Shown here: piece after piece, positions 23,705 to 34,272 of the stretch
Position numbering within the stretch: the stretch's first letter is position 1
How the letters are laid out: every line of letters starts with the position of its first letter
Source of the DNA: Fragum whitleyi
Taxonomy: Eukaryota; Mollusca; Bivalvia; Cardiida; Cardiidae
Reading direction: 5' to 3'
Assembly: GCA_948146395.1 (NCBI GenBank)
Contig: OX411547.1
Span: 62,935,610 to 62,999,609, forward strand
Length of the DNA: 64,000 bases
Position numbers and translations under genes: made by a program
Notes under the pieces: model-generated
The model's input: only the letters and a program-made list of their open reading frames with translations
Told to the model about the DNA's origin: nothing
Database searches by the model: none

Positions 23705-23960
23705 AAGATTAGTTTGTTTGTTTTAATGGGGTTTTACGCCGCATTTAACAATCTTTAAGTGTTATTGCTGTATCACCTAACAAGGGATTCCTGGTATTCG
23801 TCTCACCAGTGCTACCATTATATCCTTTCCTAGCCTGCAGCTGCTGCCTCATATAGGTCTACAATTATCAGTGAGAGACAACTAGTCGGAGAGAATAAGT
23901 GCCGCAGACGGGGATCTAGCCCGGATCTGCCTGTAAGATCGTGCAGTGATAAACGTGTAG
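23705..23960 (-). repeat. tRNA-derived SINE, copy B
   Basis: Minus-strand reading starts with a tRNA-like head (box B-like GGGCTAGATCCCCG) at about 23960-23900, then CGGCACTTATTCTCTCCGAC, then the body, with a tail AAAACCCCATTAAAACAAAC near 23740-23720. Same site as the A and C copies. Confidence 0.65.
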
Positions 23961-24129
23961 TTAAATTGTAAAAATTTCGGTAACATAAAATCCCCGCTTC
24001 CTCCCATCGACCGTTTCAGAGACAACGTACCAATACCTAGCCACTAAATCCGTGTTAATTCATATTTGATTTCCTATACGTAAATGTCTATTATTAATAT
24101 TTATTTTACTCTTCGACGAATAAATCCAC

Positions 24130-24275
24130 ATTGTGGCCAACCAAAGGGCCACGTTTATACGAATCCATTTGTTATGTAAACCTACCAAAAGACCCAGGTT
24201 TGATTCCCGATAGCGGAACACACCAATTCCGGCATTTGCCTCTCATCAATACATTGGCAGGGCTTGAGTTAACTT
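24130..24275 (+). repeat. Second tRNA-like repeat, copy B
   Basis: CAGGTTTGATTCCCGATAGC is the box B equivalent; ATTCCGGCATTTGCCTCTCA is the tail. Homologous to 640-800 and 32130-32300. Confidence 0.4.
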
Positions 24276-24550
24276 CATAAAGTAAACCATACTTTATTGT
24301 TTATGTTGTTTCATTTATATCGACATTTTGTAAAAGTATGAAAAAAACAACCAATTTGATCTACGTAATCTTTAATTGTGCAAAAGTTGTACCACTGAAA
24401 ATTAAGTGGCTCAAAAAGACACACTGCGGGAAATTTTGAGGGTAAAAATGGGATTTTTGGGAGCCAAAACCTGGTTTGAGGATCAAACAAGAGCCCTGAT
24501 TGATGATCGAGGACCTATGTGAGATAAACAGTTGGCGACTCATACACATT

Positions 24551-24628
24551 TCGATGGCTCAGCGCGAAACAGTTGTAACTTCCTATATGTTTATAGGGAG
24601 TTACAACCGTTTCACGCTGAGCCATCGA
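24551..24628. repeat. 37-bp-arm hairpin inserted in copy B only
   Basis: Arms 24551-24587 and 24592-24628 match at 34 of 37 positions around a TGTT loop (TCGATGGCTCAGCGCGAAAC at the left end). Copy C reads CGACTTTTACATATTTTTAA across the same point, so the hairpin is a clean addition of about 80 bp in B. Confidence 0.85.
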
Positions 24629-26211
24629 TTTTTAAGATCTATCTGTCATCGGCAATTAAGCAGAGCTTACTGCCAAGGTATTTTCTTTCAGTTTTTTCCT
24701 AAGTATTGCAAATTAAGAATGACAAATCGATGTTAATGATGGCTTGATTGAATTAGCAATATGCATTTTCTTTAAAAAAAATGTAAATAATATTTTCAGA
24801 AAGTATTACGTACGTCCAAATTTTAAATCAATGGAAAGGAAGGTGCAAAGATAGATTTAACGTTTTAATTACAAAGGCTATATATATCTACCGATAATTT
24901 GTTTGTACTAGACATGGGGGATAAGACACATTCAACATTTCACAGTTTTCTTTCGGTGCCTGGTTCAATTCAAATGTCATTTATGCTTAACACCAGTTAA
25001 ACATCACTGTGTCATGCAAGCCATGGGGGACTAGCATAACAAATATCGGTGGTGGATTTTTAATATTTTATCGCCTAAGGTTCATGTAAAGTGTTTGAGA
25101 CCCAATTTTAAGAGCACTTCATTTGTCAAGAAAAAGCAGTAGATTCGGGTATATTCTATATGAAAATGAAGCTATTTAAGAGCACAAGCAGTTAATCAAC
25201 ATAAGACTACCATATCTATAGTGGTATAGCCAAAACATTGTGGAAAAGGGTCATTTTGTACAGAACAAGCAACTGCATGACTGGTGTATGAAATGGGCTC
25301 ATATTTTAACACAATACAGTCTTAAGTACTACCCAGGTACTACTACAACCGTTCGCATAAAACTCGGGTCCAAAATTTAGTTATGCAAGCAATTTATTTT
25401 GACTTATTTAATAAACACATGGCATTCTAATTTTGTAAACTAGTAGATCTATTTAGGTTATGGTGTGTTATCACAACATAAATGGACATTAATAGTTTAT
25501 ATACCTGTAAGGTTGTTGAGCAATGTGTCAATTTCTATTTCACAAAATGATAAATACATAGTAATTTATGATAGATCATTGAATTAAAAAAACTGTGATT
25601 TGAAATAAATCGCAGAAAATATTTCACAATAATATGGTGTGATGATGAACTATACCTAACATATATTTTAAACCGGTTTGACAAAATGAATGGAAATTGA
25701 TTGTTTCAAAAGAGCCTTTTGAGTCTAAATTATATATCTAAGGTTGTACCAGTACCTAGTAGGAACATTCTTATCAAATATAGGCAAGTCTTATCCAGCC
25801 CTAATTAAGTTGTTGGTTTTTCACAAAATATCCCTTTTCCAAACTGGTTTGGCTATGAGATTGGGGCCTCCTATGTTGCGCAGCTACTTGTGAAAATCTA
25901 CAGCTTTAATTTGATATATAGTTTAGCTGGGCAATCTGTCTTTTTAGCTAGGAAATCGTCAGCTTTGCTGGCTTAAGTTAAGGTACAAACTTTTGAGCTT
26001 GAATCAAAGTTCAAAAGAGTGCAAACTGCCCTCGACAGCTTAACCACTAAATCAATGAATGCTTTCGCCATAAAAAGTAGTTCTGCCGTAATGTTGCATA
26101 CCGATAACGCATAACGCGCTGTGTAAAAGACTGACTACCAGTCTTTGATTACGCAATCTTGTCGGGTAAGCGACGCGTCAATACCGCTTCTCTCATTATC
26201 TTTCTTTGTAG

Positions 26212-26295
26212 GATGCAGATCGCGAGGAAACTTTGATTGACCTATTGAAACAAACGAAATTCAAATCAGGGAATTATTCGTTAGATCAAACGTAA
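26212..26295 (+). CDS. Possible terminal exon (28 codons), weak
   Basis: A pyrimidine-rich run with an AG boundary (TTATCTTTCTTTGTAG) precedes an open frame reading DADREETLIDLLKQTKFKSG and on to a TAA at 26293-26295. Splice-acceptor quality is good and the peptide composition looks protein-like. I recognise no family. No matching upstream exon was found, so this may be chance or a captured exon. Copies A and C do not contain it. Confidence 0.2.
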   Translation, partial: DADREETLIDLLKQTKFKSGNYSLDQT

Positions 26296-26690
26296 TTTAT
26301 ACAGCTCTGACCGATAAAATTTAGAAATATCCCTTAAAATAAGTCTTAAAATAGATCTACGGGTAATTTATCAAAAGTGAAAATAGACGCTACCGGAAAA
26401 CATTTCCTAAAGGTCAATCGACTATCCTCGTGTATAAAAAGACTTGTAAACCTGTACCAGTCTACGCTACCCTCCGACTCTGTATCGATAGATTGAGAAA
26501 GGCTCGCCAGTCAAGTTTATAAAAGGCATTCTCAGAGAACACGGGGAAATCCAAATGACGTCATATAAAGCCAACATGTCTGACGAGGGATTTGAAATGA
26601 CGAGGTTTTCTTGTCTTCTGTTATTCGGATAATTCTGCGTAATTCTAAATAAGTTTAGAACATTTATTTGCACACTACCTAGTACGTTCG

Positions 26691-26876
26691 TCACCCTTCG
26701 AACGACAGTGTGATATCAATAAAGCTGCCTTTATCACCAGTTTCAATTATATCGCCGGATGCGAAAACATCGTGACTAAAATTTGAGTAAGCCGCATTTC
26801 CTAGGCCCGACGAGCAAGATACATCTATAGACCGATTCCAAATAGAAACCCCACAGTTTTTCATATCAGTTTCCAT
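26691..26876 (-). CDS. Possible 5' exon or orphan ORF (61 codons), weak
   Basis: ATG-initiated on the minus strand, mixed amino-acid composition including SGLGNAAYSNFSHDVF and GDKGSFIDITLSFEG. It ends in TGA, but a G|GTGACG donor-like site precedes the stop. No domain recognised. Location in the copy-B insertion, with higher GC than its flanks, is the main reason to list it. It runs opposite to the 26212-26295 candidate, so they would not be one gene. Confidence 0.2.
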   Translation of the reverse strand: METDMKNCGVSIWNRSIDVSCSSGLGNAAYSNFSHDVFASGDIIETGDKGSFIDITLSFEG

Positions 26877-27077
26877 AATTTATTCAATGAAAGTAATAAA
26901 AGGTGATTTTGCAACCAAAGCTCGTACCTACAGCTTAGAGTTAAAGCTAGAAGTTTTAACGCGTGGAAATCGTTTATTCTTAAAGAAATACCGAGAAAAA
27001 TGGACTTTGGGAGAAAAATTTAAACTTGTTTTTAATACGGAAACAAGTAATTACAAAGTGTGCAGGAAAAGGTAGTA

Positions 27078-27109
27078 GCGTGTGTGTGTGTGTGTGTGTG
27101 GGGGGGGTG
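27078..27109. repeat. TG microsatellite followed by G-run
   Basis: (TG)n about 9-10 repeats, then GGGGGGG. Lies in the copy-B insertion. Confidence 0.9.
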
Positions 27110-28291
27110 TTCCAAATTCCTTATTTTGTAAAAAAAGAAACCCCTAAAATTCCAACATTGAATTACAAAAAAATCCTACTTTTGGCCCTTATTGAGAGCA
27201 CTGTCTGTCTACAAATTCCACCCCCTCATACTTTAAGCTTGCAAGGGCAAATCGGGCTTATGGTGAGCTGTGTGATCATTAGATATACCTCGTACGTCGT
27301 TCGTCATCAACTCTCTTTAGCGCTTTTATCATAGGGGCGACAATCAATAATTATTTGATAGTGATGTTTGTCAGGTCATTAAGATGAACCGTACGAATTA
27401 AAGTTTCAAATATTCCATATGGAAACACGATAAAAAGGATACCTGTTGACACTTTCTTTGTTTACATTCTTAGGGCCATACATTCAACGCATTTATGATG
27501 AAACTTGTACAGTATGTTAGTCAAAATGATAAAACCTTCTGTAAGAGCAAAGTTCATCTGAAGATACAAACGTAGGGACATGAAAATTTGGCTCACCTGC
27601 GATGAACAATGACCAGAATACTTTTTATATCAGAAAGGGGACTTAAGTAGAAAATGAGAACATATGAACAGAAAAAAGGAAAGCACATTCGGGATTAATG
27701 AGAAATAATTCACACTCACGGTTTTACAGTGTATTGGAATGTGGATTTCCAAGAATGTCACATGTGTGCAAAATAATGACTTAGCTTGACCAGAATTTTC
27801 ACTATGTACACTACATTGTACTGTCACTTTGATGAACTATTTTCAAATAAGAACTCATTCGAAAGTATGCTTTTTAACTCTTCGCTTTATTTTTACCCTG
27901 ATTTTGTATCATAATAATTTCTTAAAGGAAGATTACTAAAATATTAATGCTTTGCTAGCTTTCAGTACTTTCAGTACTTTTATTAGTAAATAGAAGCAGC
28001 ATTTGATTTGGTTCAAAACTCTTTACATGAACCTTAAAAGGGGAAGAACTATTTCGTGAGAATCTAGCTGTTGTAAAATTAAATGGTAATATCTTTCTAT
28101 AGACATAACATTTTTTTAATAAACAATATTTCTTCCAGCGGTTTTAGTAGGGTTAAGTATTCAGTCAAGACAATTTTATTACCTAGCAACCTGTTGTTTC
28201 GCGATTCTCTAGACGTTTTGAAATTTTACATGTACGACATAAAAGGGACTGGGTCTAACTTTAGATTGGTAGCGATATATAAAATGAGTTA

Positions 28292-28542
28292 CAGTTAAGA
28301 ACATCTTGAAATTGACAAGGTGGATGTTTGGGAATGAAATTGAATGAGTATGTGTCAAGGGAGGTGATCCAATATCGCATTTTATGTTCAAGACGAAAAA
28401 ATAAGCGATATTCTTACCTCCCTTTGATAAAATAGGCATACAGGTTCTATGAATAGCTTTTTTATGTCTTCATTATTCAATCTTATGCTTACAAAATTCA
28501 ATATTGCCGTGGATTTCGTCGACCTTTTTTATGTAGCTGAAT
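28292..28542 (+). mobile_element. Mariner-type MITE, copy 9, right half deleted
   Basis: Same insertion site as 37012-37419 in copy C (TA at AATGAGTTACAG). Left end and central palindrome (28358-28424) are present; the right half was lost in the deletion joining 28542 to sequence matching 38118. Confidence 0.8.
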
Positions 28543-28689
28543 AAATGTGTGTTTAACGCATGTGTGCGTTTACAGAACACAAAAGTTAATTTTATTTACT
28601 AAAGCGAGCAAAATTACATGTCAATAGGGCACGATGTCCTCTTTTTAAAGCATGTTTTCACACATATTTAAAGATAATTTATACATTTT

Positions 28690-29730
28690 AGCTCACCTGA
28701 TCACAACATGCTCAGGATAAACTATTGTGATCACTCACCGTCCGTCAATCGTTCGTCCATTCGTCAAATATTTCTTTAAATACCATTTCCACGTTAACCA
28801 CTGGGCCTATCAAGCTGAAACTTGACAGGGATGTTCCTTTGGTAAAGCTCTTTCAAAGTTGTTTAGAAAATTTAATTCCATCAAAAACTCTTGTTGCCAC
28901 GGAAACAGAAAGGCCGAAAATTGCCGAAAATCTTAGAAGAAAAAAAAACTTCTCCAAAATCACTAGGCCAATCAAGCTGAAACTCGGCAGTGATGTTCCT
29001 TGGGTAATGGTCTACCAAAGTTGATAAAGTATGTAATTTCATCAAAATGTGTGGTTTCCATGGTAATGGAAGAACGGATAGTTACCGGAAATCTTAGAGA
29101 AAAAATCTTCTCCTCCTAAACTTATGGGCCAATTAAGCTGAAACTCGACAGCTATGTTCTTGAGTAAAGCTCCACCCAAGTTGTAAAGGGAATATAATTT
29201 TATCAAAACTCCGGTTGCCATTGAAATGAAAAGGCCGAAAATTGTAGAAAAAATCTTTTCCTCCTTAACCACTCTGCCAATTAAACTGGAACTTGGTATG
29301 GATTTTCCTAGAGTAAATCTCTACTACAGTTGTTAAAGGAATTCAATTCCACCAATGACTCTGATTTTCATGGTAACCGAAAGGCCGAAAATTGTCGATA
29401 ATCTTTGAAGAAATTCATATTCTTCTTAACCACAAGACCAATCAATATAAATCTTGGCAGCTATGTTTTTAGAGTTAGGTCTACTTCAGTTGTATAAAAA
29501 ATCATTCCTAAATCTGTATGTCATGGTCAGCAAGGTTGAAAATGTACGAAAAATGAAAAAGGATCAAATTGCAGTAGGTTGAAAGTAAAGTTTGTTTCTT
29601 TGAAAACCACCCTAAATGTACATCAAGCAATCTCTGGTATTTATAAAATGGCTGAAAAGTTATGAGTTGATTTACTCAAATGGGCGATATAGGACCATCA
29701 TGGTCCTCTGGTTTCTGTTAAGTTTTAAGT
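28690..29730 (+). mobile_element. Hairpin-ended tandem-core element, copy in B
   Basis: Opens TTAGCTCACCTGATCACAAC with a decayed terminal hairpin, then ATTGTGATCAC and a CGTCCGTC tract. Next come about five degenerate units of about 130-140 bp (GGGCCTATCAAGCTGAAACT ... GGCCGAAAATTG). It closes near GGGCGATATAGGACCATCATGGTCCTC, with a small hairpin. This 5' palindrome / tandem core / 3' hairpin layout fits HINE-like (Helentron-associated) elements; that class is inferred. Same element at 38270-39280. Confidence 0.6.
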
Positions 29731-30019
29731 GTATTTTCTTTTCTTTAGAAAAAAATGTTATGCGTCTACGGAACGTGAATTTACTTATTTATACACGCTT
29801 TCCTTATGAAAATCCAAACTCAAATATTGACTTTAGTAAGTGCATTTTATGGAATAATATTTCCTATTCACATTAAATATTTCTTATAAACATACATGCA
29901 AAAGAAACATATATCGCAAAAATATTGATTTCTCATTTATCTTTAAAGAAGATACAATAAATATATCTGTAAATTCTTTACATCCGGGGTATTCTCACAA
30001 ATAATTAAAAGATTTATAA

Positions 30020-30830
30020 TATAGAGTATGTGTATACTTCTTAAGCCCTAGTATGGGACTGTTGTTATAGTTACAGGGAATTCATAACGTTTTTTATGTC
30101 TTACATGTATATATAATAACAAGGGGTGCAAATGACAAATTCAGAAAAATCTACCCGCCCCTCAAAAACACACGTTATATCTTTAATTCTAAAGATAAAT
30201 ACACGAGATCTTCTTTTACTAACTTCTTACATATTTATCTAGCGAAAACAAAGTGGTTTTTCAACAAATAATTGCAAACCAATAAAATAAAGAACTCCGA
30301 TTGGTTTAAATCGCATCACGTGGGGAAATCCAGTGCACTTTATTTCTGTATAAAATGCAATAGGTCTTTCGGGAAACCCCCGAAATTCGATCTGCAAGTC
30401 CTGTGTTGTAGGAACTCGAATTAACCCAGTTCCCGATCATCAACACAACATTGCTATTCAATCTATTATGAATAAATATATTTTCGAAAGAATTTACGAT
30501 AGCAATCATGCAGTTCTGATTCTGAGCCGACCTAAACTTAGAAAACAGCGAGTCGACGAAGACAAAGACCGACCACGCCGTTTTCGTTCAAAAATACAGA
30601 CTAACTTGGCAGAAATAAGCTTATTTGTCTTTAGTACCTCTACGAATTTTAATGTTGTCTTTTATTTGTGTATTATTTGTTTTACTATATGACATTTCAC
30701 TTCGATAGCGAGATAAACAATACACGATCTAAAAATAGATCGTGTAATTTATACGCACAGAAAGTAGACTTGAAGCTTTAATGTTTGGCTGAGTATTTTA
30801 ATATTTTCTTCGATCTAGATGATTGCAATT
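30020..30830. other. Spacer between duplication copies B and C, no gene seen
   Basis: Includes a small stem TTTCGGG/CCCGAAA at 30369-30385 and a perfect 10-bp stem ACACGATCTA/TAGATCGTGT at 30722-30745. No known element is recognised. Confidence 0.4.
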
Positions 30831-30833
30831 ATA

Positions 30834-30990
30834 AGGGATGAGTGTCTTTTTCACTGCGTTTATTGGGGTATAAAGTGCAATTGCCTTAGCACATGGCTTA
30901 ATTATAACACCCTACGGGCGTTATTTGCCATGTGCTAAGGCAATTGCACTTTATACCCCAATAAACGCAGTGAAAAAGACACTCATCCCT
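30834..30990. repeat. Perfect 64-bp inverted repeat with 29-nt loop
   Basis: Arm 30834-30897 (starts AGGGATGAGTGTCTTTTTCA) and arm 30927-30990 are exact reverse complements over 64 bp. The loop itself can pair (TAACACCC/GGGCGTTA, one mismatch), so nearly all 157 bp fold into one hairpin. No flanking duplication is evident. Absolute arm identity implies recent origin or continuing correction between arms. Confidence 0.95.
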
Positions 30991-30997
30991 ATAGTGT

Positions 30998-31098
30998 TTA
31001 AACACAGAGGTTTCATTGGAACACATTTCTACGAAAAGGGCCGAGTTTTATCGAGCAGTTATTCGCTTGGTGGTCCAATGAAACATCTGGGTTTAAAT
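30998..31098. repeat. Second hairpin next to the perfect one
   Basis: GTTTAAACACAGAGGTTTCA pairs with the complement of 31074-31098 (TCCAATGAAACATCTGGGTT) at about 22 of 25 positions, with a loop of about 50 nt. It begins only 8 bp after the perfect 64-bp inverted repeat. Confidence 0.75.
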
Positions 31099-31739
31099 GA
31101 ATTATTTTGTTGATCATGTGACGATGATGATGGCAGAATCCTTTTAAAATCGAGTAAATCGGCAAAACTTCGAACGATTTGAACCTGTATTCTCGGTGTA
31201 CGCCATCCTGTTATATTAGTGAACATATGTCACCATATCAACCCAATATAGTATTTTGCAAATTCGGTTATTCTTGATGAAAATTTTAGGCAAAATATTT
31301 TTGCGTACTTTGATTTTCAAAAGAGTAAAAAAACTGAGTGTAAAAGACAGTTTAATCACATTAGTAAATTACTTCTTGCTAGAAGAAAGATAGAAAAATA
31401 CGGGTAATAGCGGTTTAGCGTGATAGGCTGTATCAGTTGGTATATAAGATCCCGATTCTTATGAAATAACCAAGGTGTCATGTATCACAATCAAGTATTT
31501 ACCGAAGTTGTTTAATCACGTAATTCCATCATACATTTCTTTCCTTCTTTTTTTCTTTTTCTAAAGCTTGTTTACACTTTACCTGTCGTGCGAAAGAGGA
31601 CAAATTCTCGATTCTGGCTTTAGTCAACGGTGTGTATAGTCTGGTCTTACTGTCGACTCATGTATCCAGTCGACAGTTGGATCAGTGTATGGTCTGTAGC
31701 ATTTGTATTTGAGTCACTGAAATCGCATGTCCCTCTCTG

Positions 31740-32005
31740 TAAAATTAGTTTTTAATTGGGTTTTACGTCGCGTTTGACAATCCTTAAGTTATATGGTTGT
31801 ATAACCTAATAAGGGATTTCTGGTATTCGTCTCACCAGTGCTACCATTATATCCTTTCCTAGCCTGCAGCTGCTGTCGCACTTGGGTCTACAATAATCAG
31901 TGAGAGACAACAAGTCGGAGAGAATGAGTGCCGCAGTCGGGGATCGGACCCGGACCTGTCTGTAAGATCGTGTAGTGATAAACGTGTAGTTATATTGTAA
32001 AAAAA
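31740..32005 (-). repeat. tRNA-derived SINE, copy C
   Basis: Best copy of the family. On the minus strand the head shows a TTATCACTACACGATCTTAC segment, then GGGTCCGATCCCC (box B), then CGGCACTCATTCTCTCCGAC, body, and an A-rich tail (AAAACCCAATTAAAAAC) at 31740-31757. Related pieces occur at 45395-45592 and 54100-54200. Confidence 0.65.
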
Positions 32006-32129
32006 TCGGTAACATCAAATCACCCCTTCCTCTAATCGATCATTTCAGAGACAACCAACCAATACTTAGACACTAAATCAGTGTAAGGTCGCATTAGATA
32101 ATCCATAAATGTCCGCAATTGCTATCTTA

Positions 32130-32300
32130 TTCCTCGAAAAGGATTAATCCACACTATGGACAATGAAATGGTCATGTTTTTACGAATCCATTTGTTGTGT
32201 ATACTAACCAATTTTTCCGGGTTCGATATCCGGCTGCGGGACACTCCGATTCCGGTATTTGCCTCCAACCACTACATTGACAGGGCTTGTGCTAGCCTAA
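32130..32300 (+). repeat. Second tRNA-like repeat, copy C
   Basis: CGGGTTCGATATCCGGC (box B) followed by GGTATTTGCCTCCAACCACT. Third copy of the repeat at 640-800. Confidence 0.45.
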
Positions 32301-32408
32301 TGGATTTGGGAGTCATTGACCCATGACCACAAAATTCTTTGGGTCAAAACTAGTTTTGTAAGGTCGAAAAAGAGCAAAACGTGAGAACTTAACAGTATTT
32401 TAAGTAAT

Positions 32409-32480
32409 CTATATAACTGAAACAACATAAACAATAAAGTGTAGACACACTTTATTGTTTATGTTGTTTCATTTATATGG
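32409..32480. repeat. 34-bp-arm hairpin in copy C
   Basis: GAAACAACATAAACAATAAA (32419 on) pairs with its exact complement ending 32470; complementarity extends to about 32409/32480. In A (905-985) the hairpin is diverged; in B only the right arm remains (24290-24320). Confidence 0.85.
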
Positions 32481-32923
32481 ATTTCTTGTAATAGTATGAA
32501 GAAAACAAATTGGTCTATATAATCTTTAATTTTGAAAAGTATTACCAGTGGAAATTAAGTGGGTCAAAATGACCCACTTAGGGCAATTTTGAGGGTCAAA
32601 ATGGAATTTCTGGGAGTCAAAACACTGGTTTAAGGGTCAAAAAACAGCCCTGATTGATGATCGAGGACCTATGTGAGATTAACAGTTGGCGACTTTTACA
32701 TATTTTTAAAACCTATCTGATATCGGCATATAAGCAGAGTTTACTTCTAAGGTATTTTCTTTAAGTTTTTGTTCCAAGTATTGCCAGTAAAGTATGACAA
32801 ATGGATGTTAATGACGGCTTGATTGAATTAGCAATATGCATTTTCTTTAGAAATACATGTAAATAATATTTTCAGAAAGTATTACGTACGTCCAAAATTT
32901 AAATCCATGGAAACGAATGTGCA

Positions 32924-32966
32924 AAAAGAAAAAAAAAAAAAAAAAAAAAAAAAAAAGAAAAAAACG
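32924..32966. repeat. Poly-A tract
   Basis: About 32 A within GAAAAAGAAAA-like sequence. Present in copy C only; copy B has a short A-poor version. Confidence 0.9.
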
Positions 32967-33450
32967 TTTTAAACACAAAGGCTATATATCTACCCAAAAT
33001 TTGTTTGTTCTAGGCATGGGAGGATAAGACACATTAAATATTTTATAGTTCTTTTTTCGGCGACTAGCATAACAAATAACGATGGTGGATATTTAATTTT
33101 TTATCGCAAAACATTGTTGAAATGGACCATTTTTCACAGAACAAGCAACTGCATGACTGTTGGAAGAAATGTGCTCATATTTTAACTAAGTACAGTCTTA
33201 AGTACTACCAAGGTACTACGACAACCGTTCGCATAAAACTCGGGCCCAAAACGTAGTTTTGAAAGCAATTTTTCTGACTTATTTTATAACACATATGTCA
33301 TTCTAATTTTGTAAACGTATAGATCTATTAAAGGTATTATTTATCTAAAATGACCTGGTGCTCATTAACTTCCGTCAGTGCTCGAGTATTCCCGCAGCGT
33401 AAAATTTTGTTTTACCGATTTATTCATATTATCTCACATAGATAACATAT

Positions 33451-33530
33451 GTGGCTGTAGTATATTGGTTACAGACGACATACTGTAATGCGTTAATTTG
33501 TCGGGTCGAGTTCGATACCCGATAGGGAAA
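33451..33530 (+). tRNA. tRNA-like sequence inside the TA-flanked element
   Basis: Box A-like TAGTATATTGGTTACAG and T-arm TCGAG-TTCGATA-CCCGA (4 of 5 pairs, canonical TTCGA loop). Acceptor stem and anticodon arm do not fold. Pseudogene or SINE-derived. Confidence 0.4.
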
Positions 33531-34199
33531 CATATTTTAATCCTTGTGATTATTATTGATTAATATTTTGCTTTTTTTCCCATTTATTTCTTACATTAAA
33601 CCTTTAATTATTCTTTTCTTATTAGATTTTTGTCAGTTATAATAAATATTTTTTGTCATTCTTATATAATTCATTTTTGTTTGTTGCACCAACCAAGACT
33701 AATGTATTCTGATCGCCTGACAAAAAAGTTTCATACCTGAATGAAAATAACATTTAGTATTTAGAAAGCTTGCACTAAAAATCTCATTTTTCTTCTTGAC
33801 ATTGAATGATAAGATACGAAAAATATCAAGTTTTTTACATTAATAAGTATTTCGATTAACGCAATCAAACAAAGTAAAGGCTTTTATTTTGAAACCGTCA
33901 TAAATTGAAAAAGAAAAAGGAAAACGAGTATTCATCTCCTAGATATAGATACATTTCAAACGCTCAATTATTTAGTTTCGCTTGCGATGTATTTTGAACT
34001 ACAAAAACGAGATACATAATAATTTTTGTTTCCATAATGCACTATTATTATTTACAGTGATGAATGGACAGCACTTTGCAATGATCAAATCTTGAAAAAA
34101 AATAAAGTTTGACTGTTAGATTACAGATAGCCTTATGCAACTCTGTTGTCTCAAAATTGGTAAACCAGTGTTACCCTAAAAAAGTGAATTTATAATTGA

Positions 34200-34272
34200 T
34201 CATGACCCGGCTTGAACTCATGGCAACCCGATTATGGGACAACAGCCATACCACCTGCGCTAAATTTCCGAA
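34200..34272 (-). tRNA. tRNA-Met(CAT)-like pseudogene inside the same element
   Basis: Minus strand reads TTAGCGCAGGTGGTA (box A), CCCATAATC at the anticodon position (CAT) and ATGAGTTCAAGCC (box B with one change). These follow the order of elongator tRNA-Met. The acceptor ends do not pair, so it is not a working gene. Confidence 0.5.

Larger units (their letters stand above)
25944..27985. repeat. 2-kb insertion specific to copy B
   Basis: Copies A and C run from GCTGGGCAAACT directly into GTAAATAGAAGCAGCATT-like sequence; B departs at TTTTTAGCTAGG and rejoins at ATTAGTAAATAG. I see no terminal inverted repeats. The insert is less AT-rich in 26000-26900 and contains two weak exon candidates and a TG microsatellite. 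It may be a captured gene fragment. Confidence 0.6.
23170..30020 (+). repeat. Segmental duplication copy B
   Basis: Aligns with copy C from about 31205 and with copy A from base 1. Compared with C it lacks the segments matching about 35190-36985 and 37285-38118. It has its own insertion at about 25944-27985. The right end of homology is near 30020 (C: 39560), after ACATCCGGGGTATTCTCACA. No conserved coding region. Confidence 0.85.

Noticed and set aside
30925..31113. 62-codon open frame
   Set aside because: It is the right arm of the perfect inverted repeat plus the next hairpin; no protein features.
34203..34268. Functional tRNA-Met gene
   Set aside because: Box A, anticodon CAT and box B are in place, but the acceptor stem does not pair and the T-arm is altered; listed as a pseudogene-like sequence.
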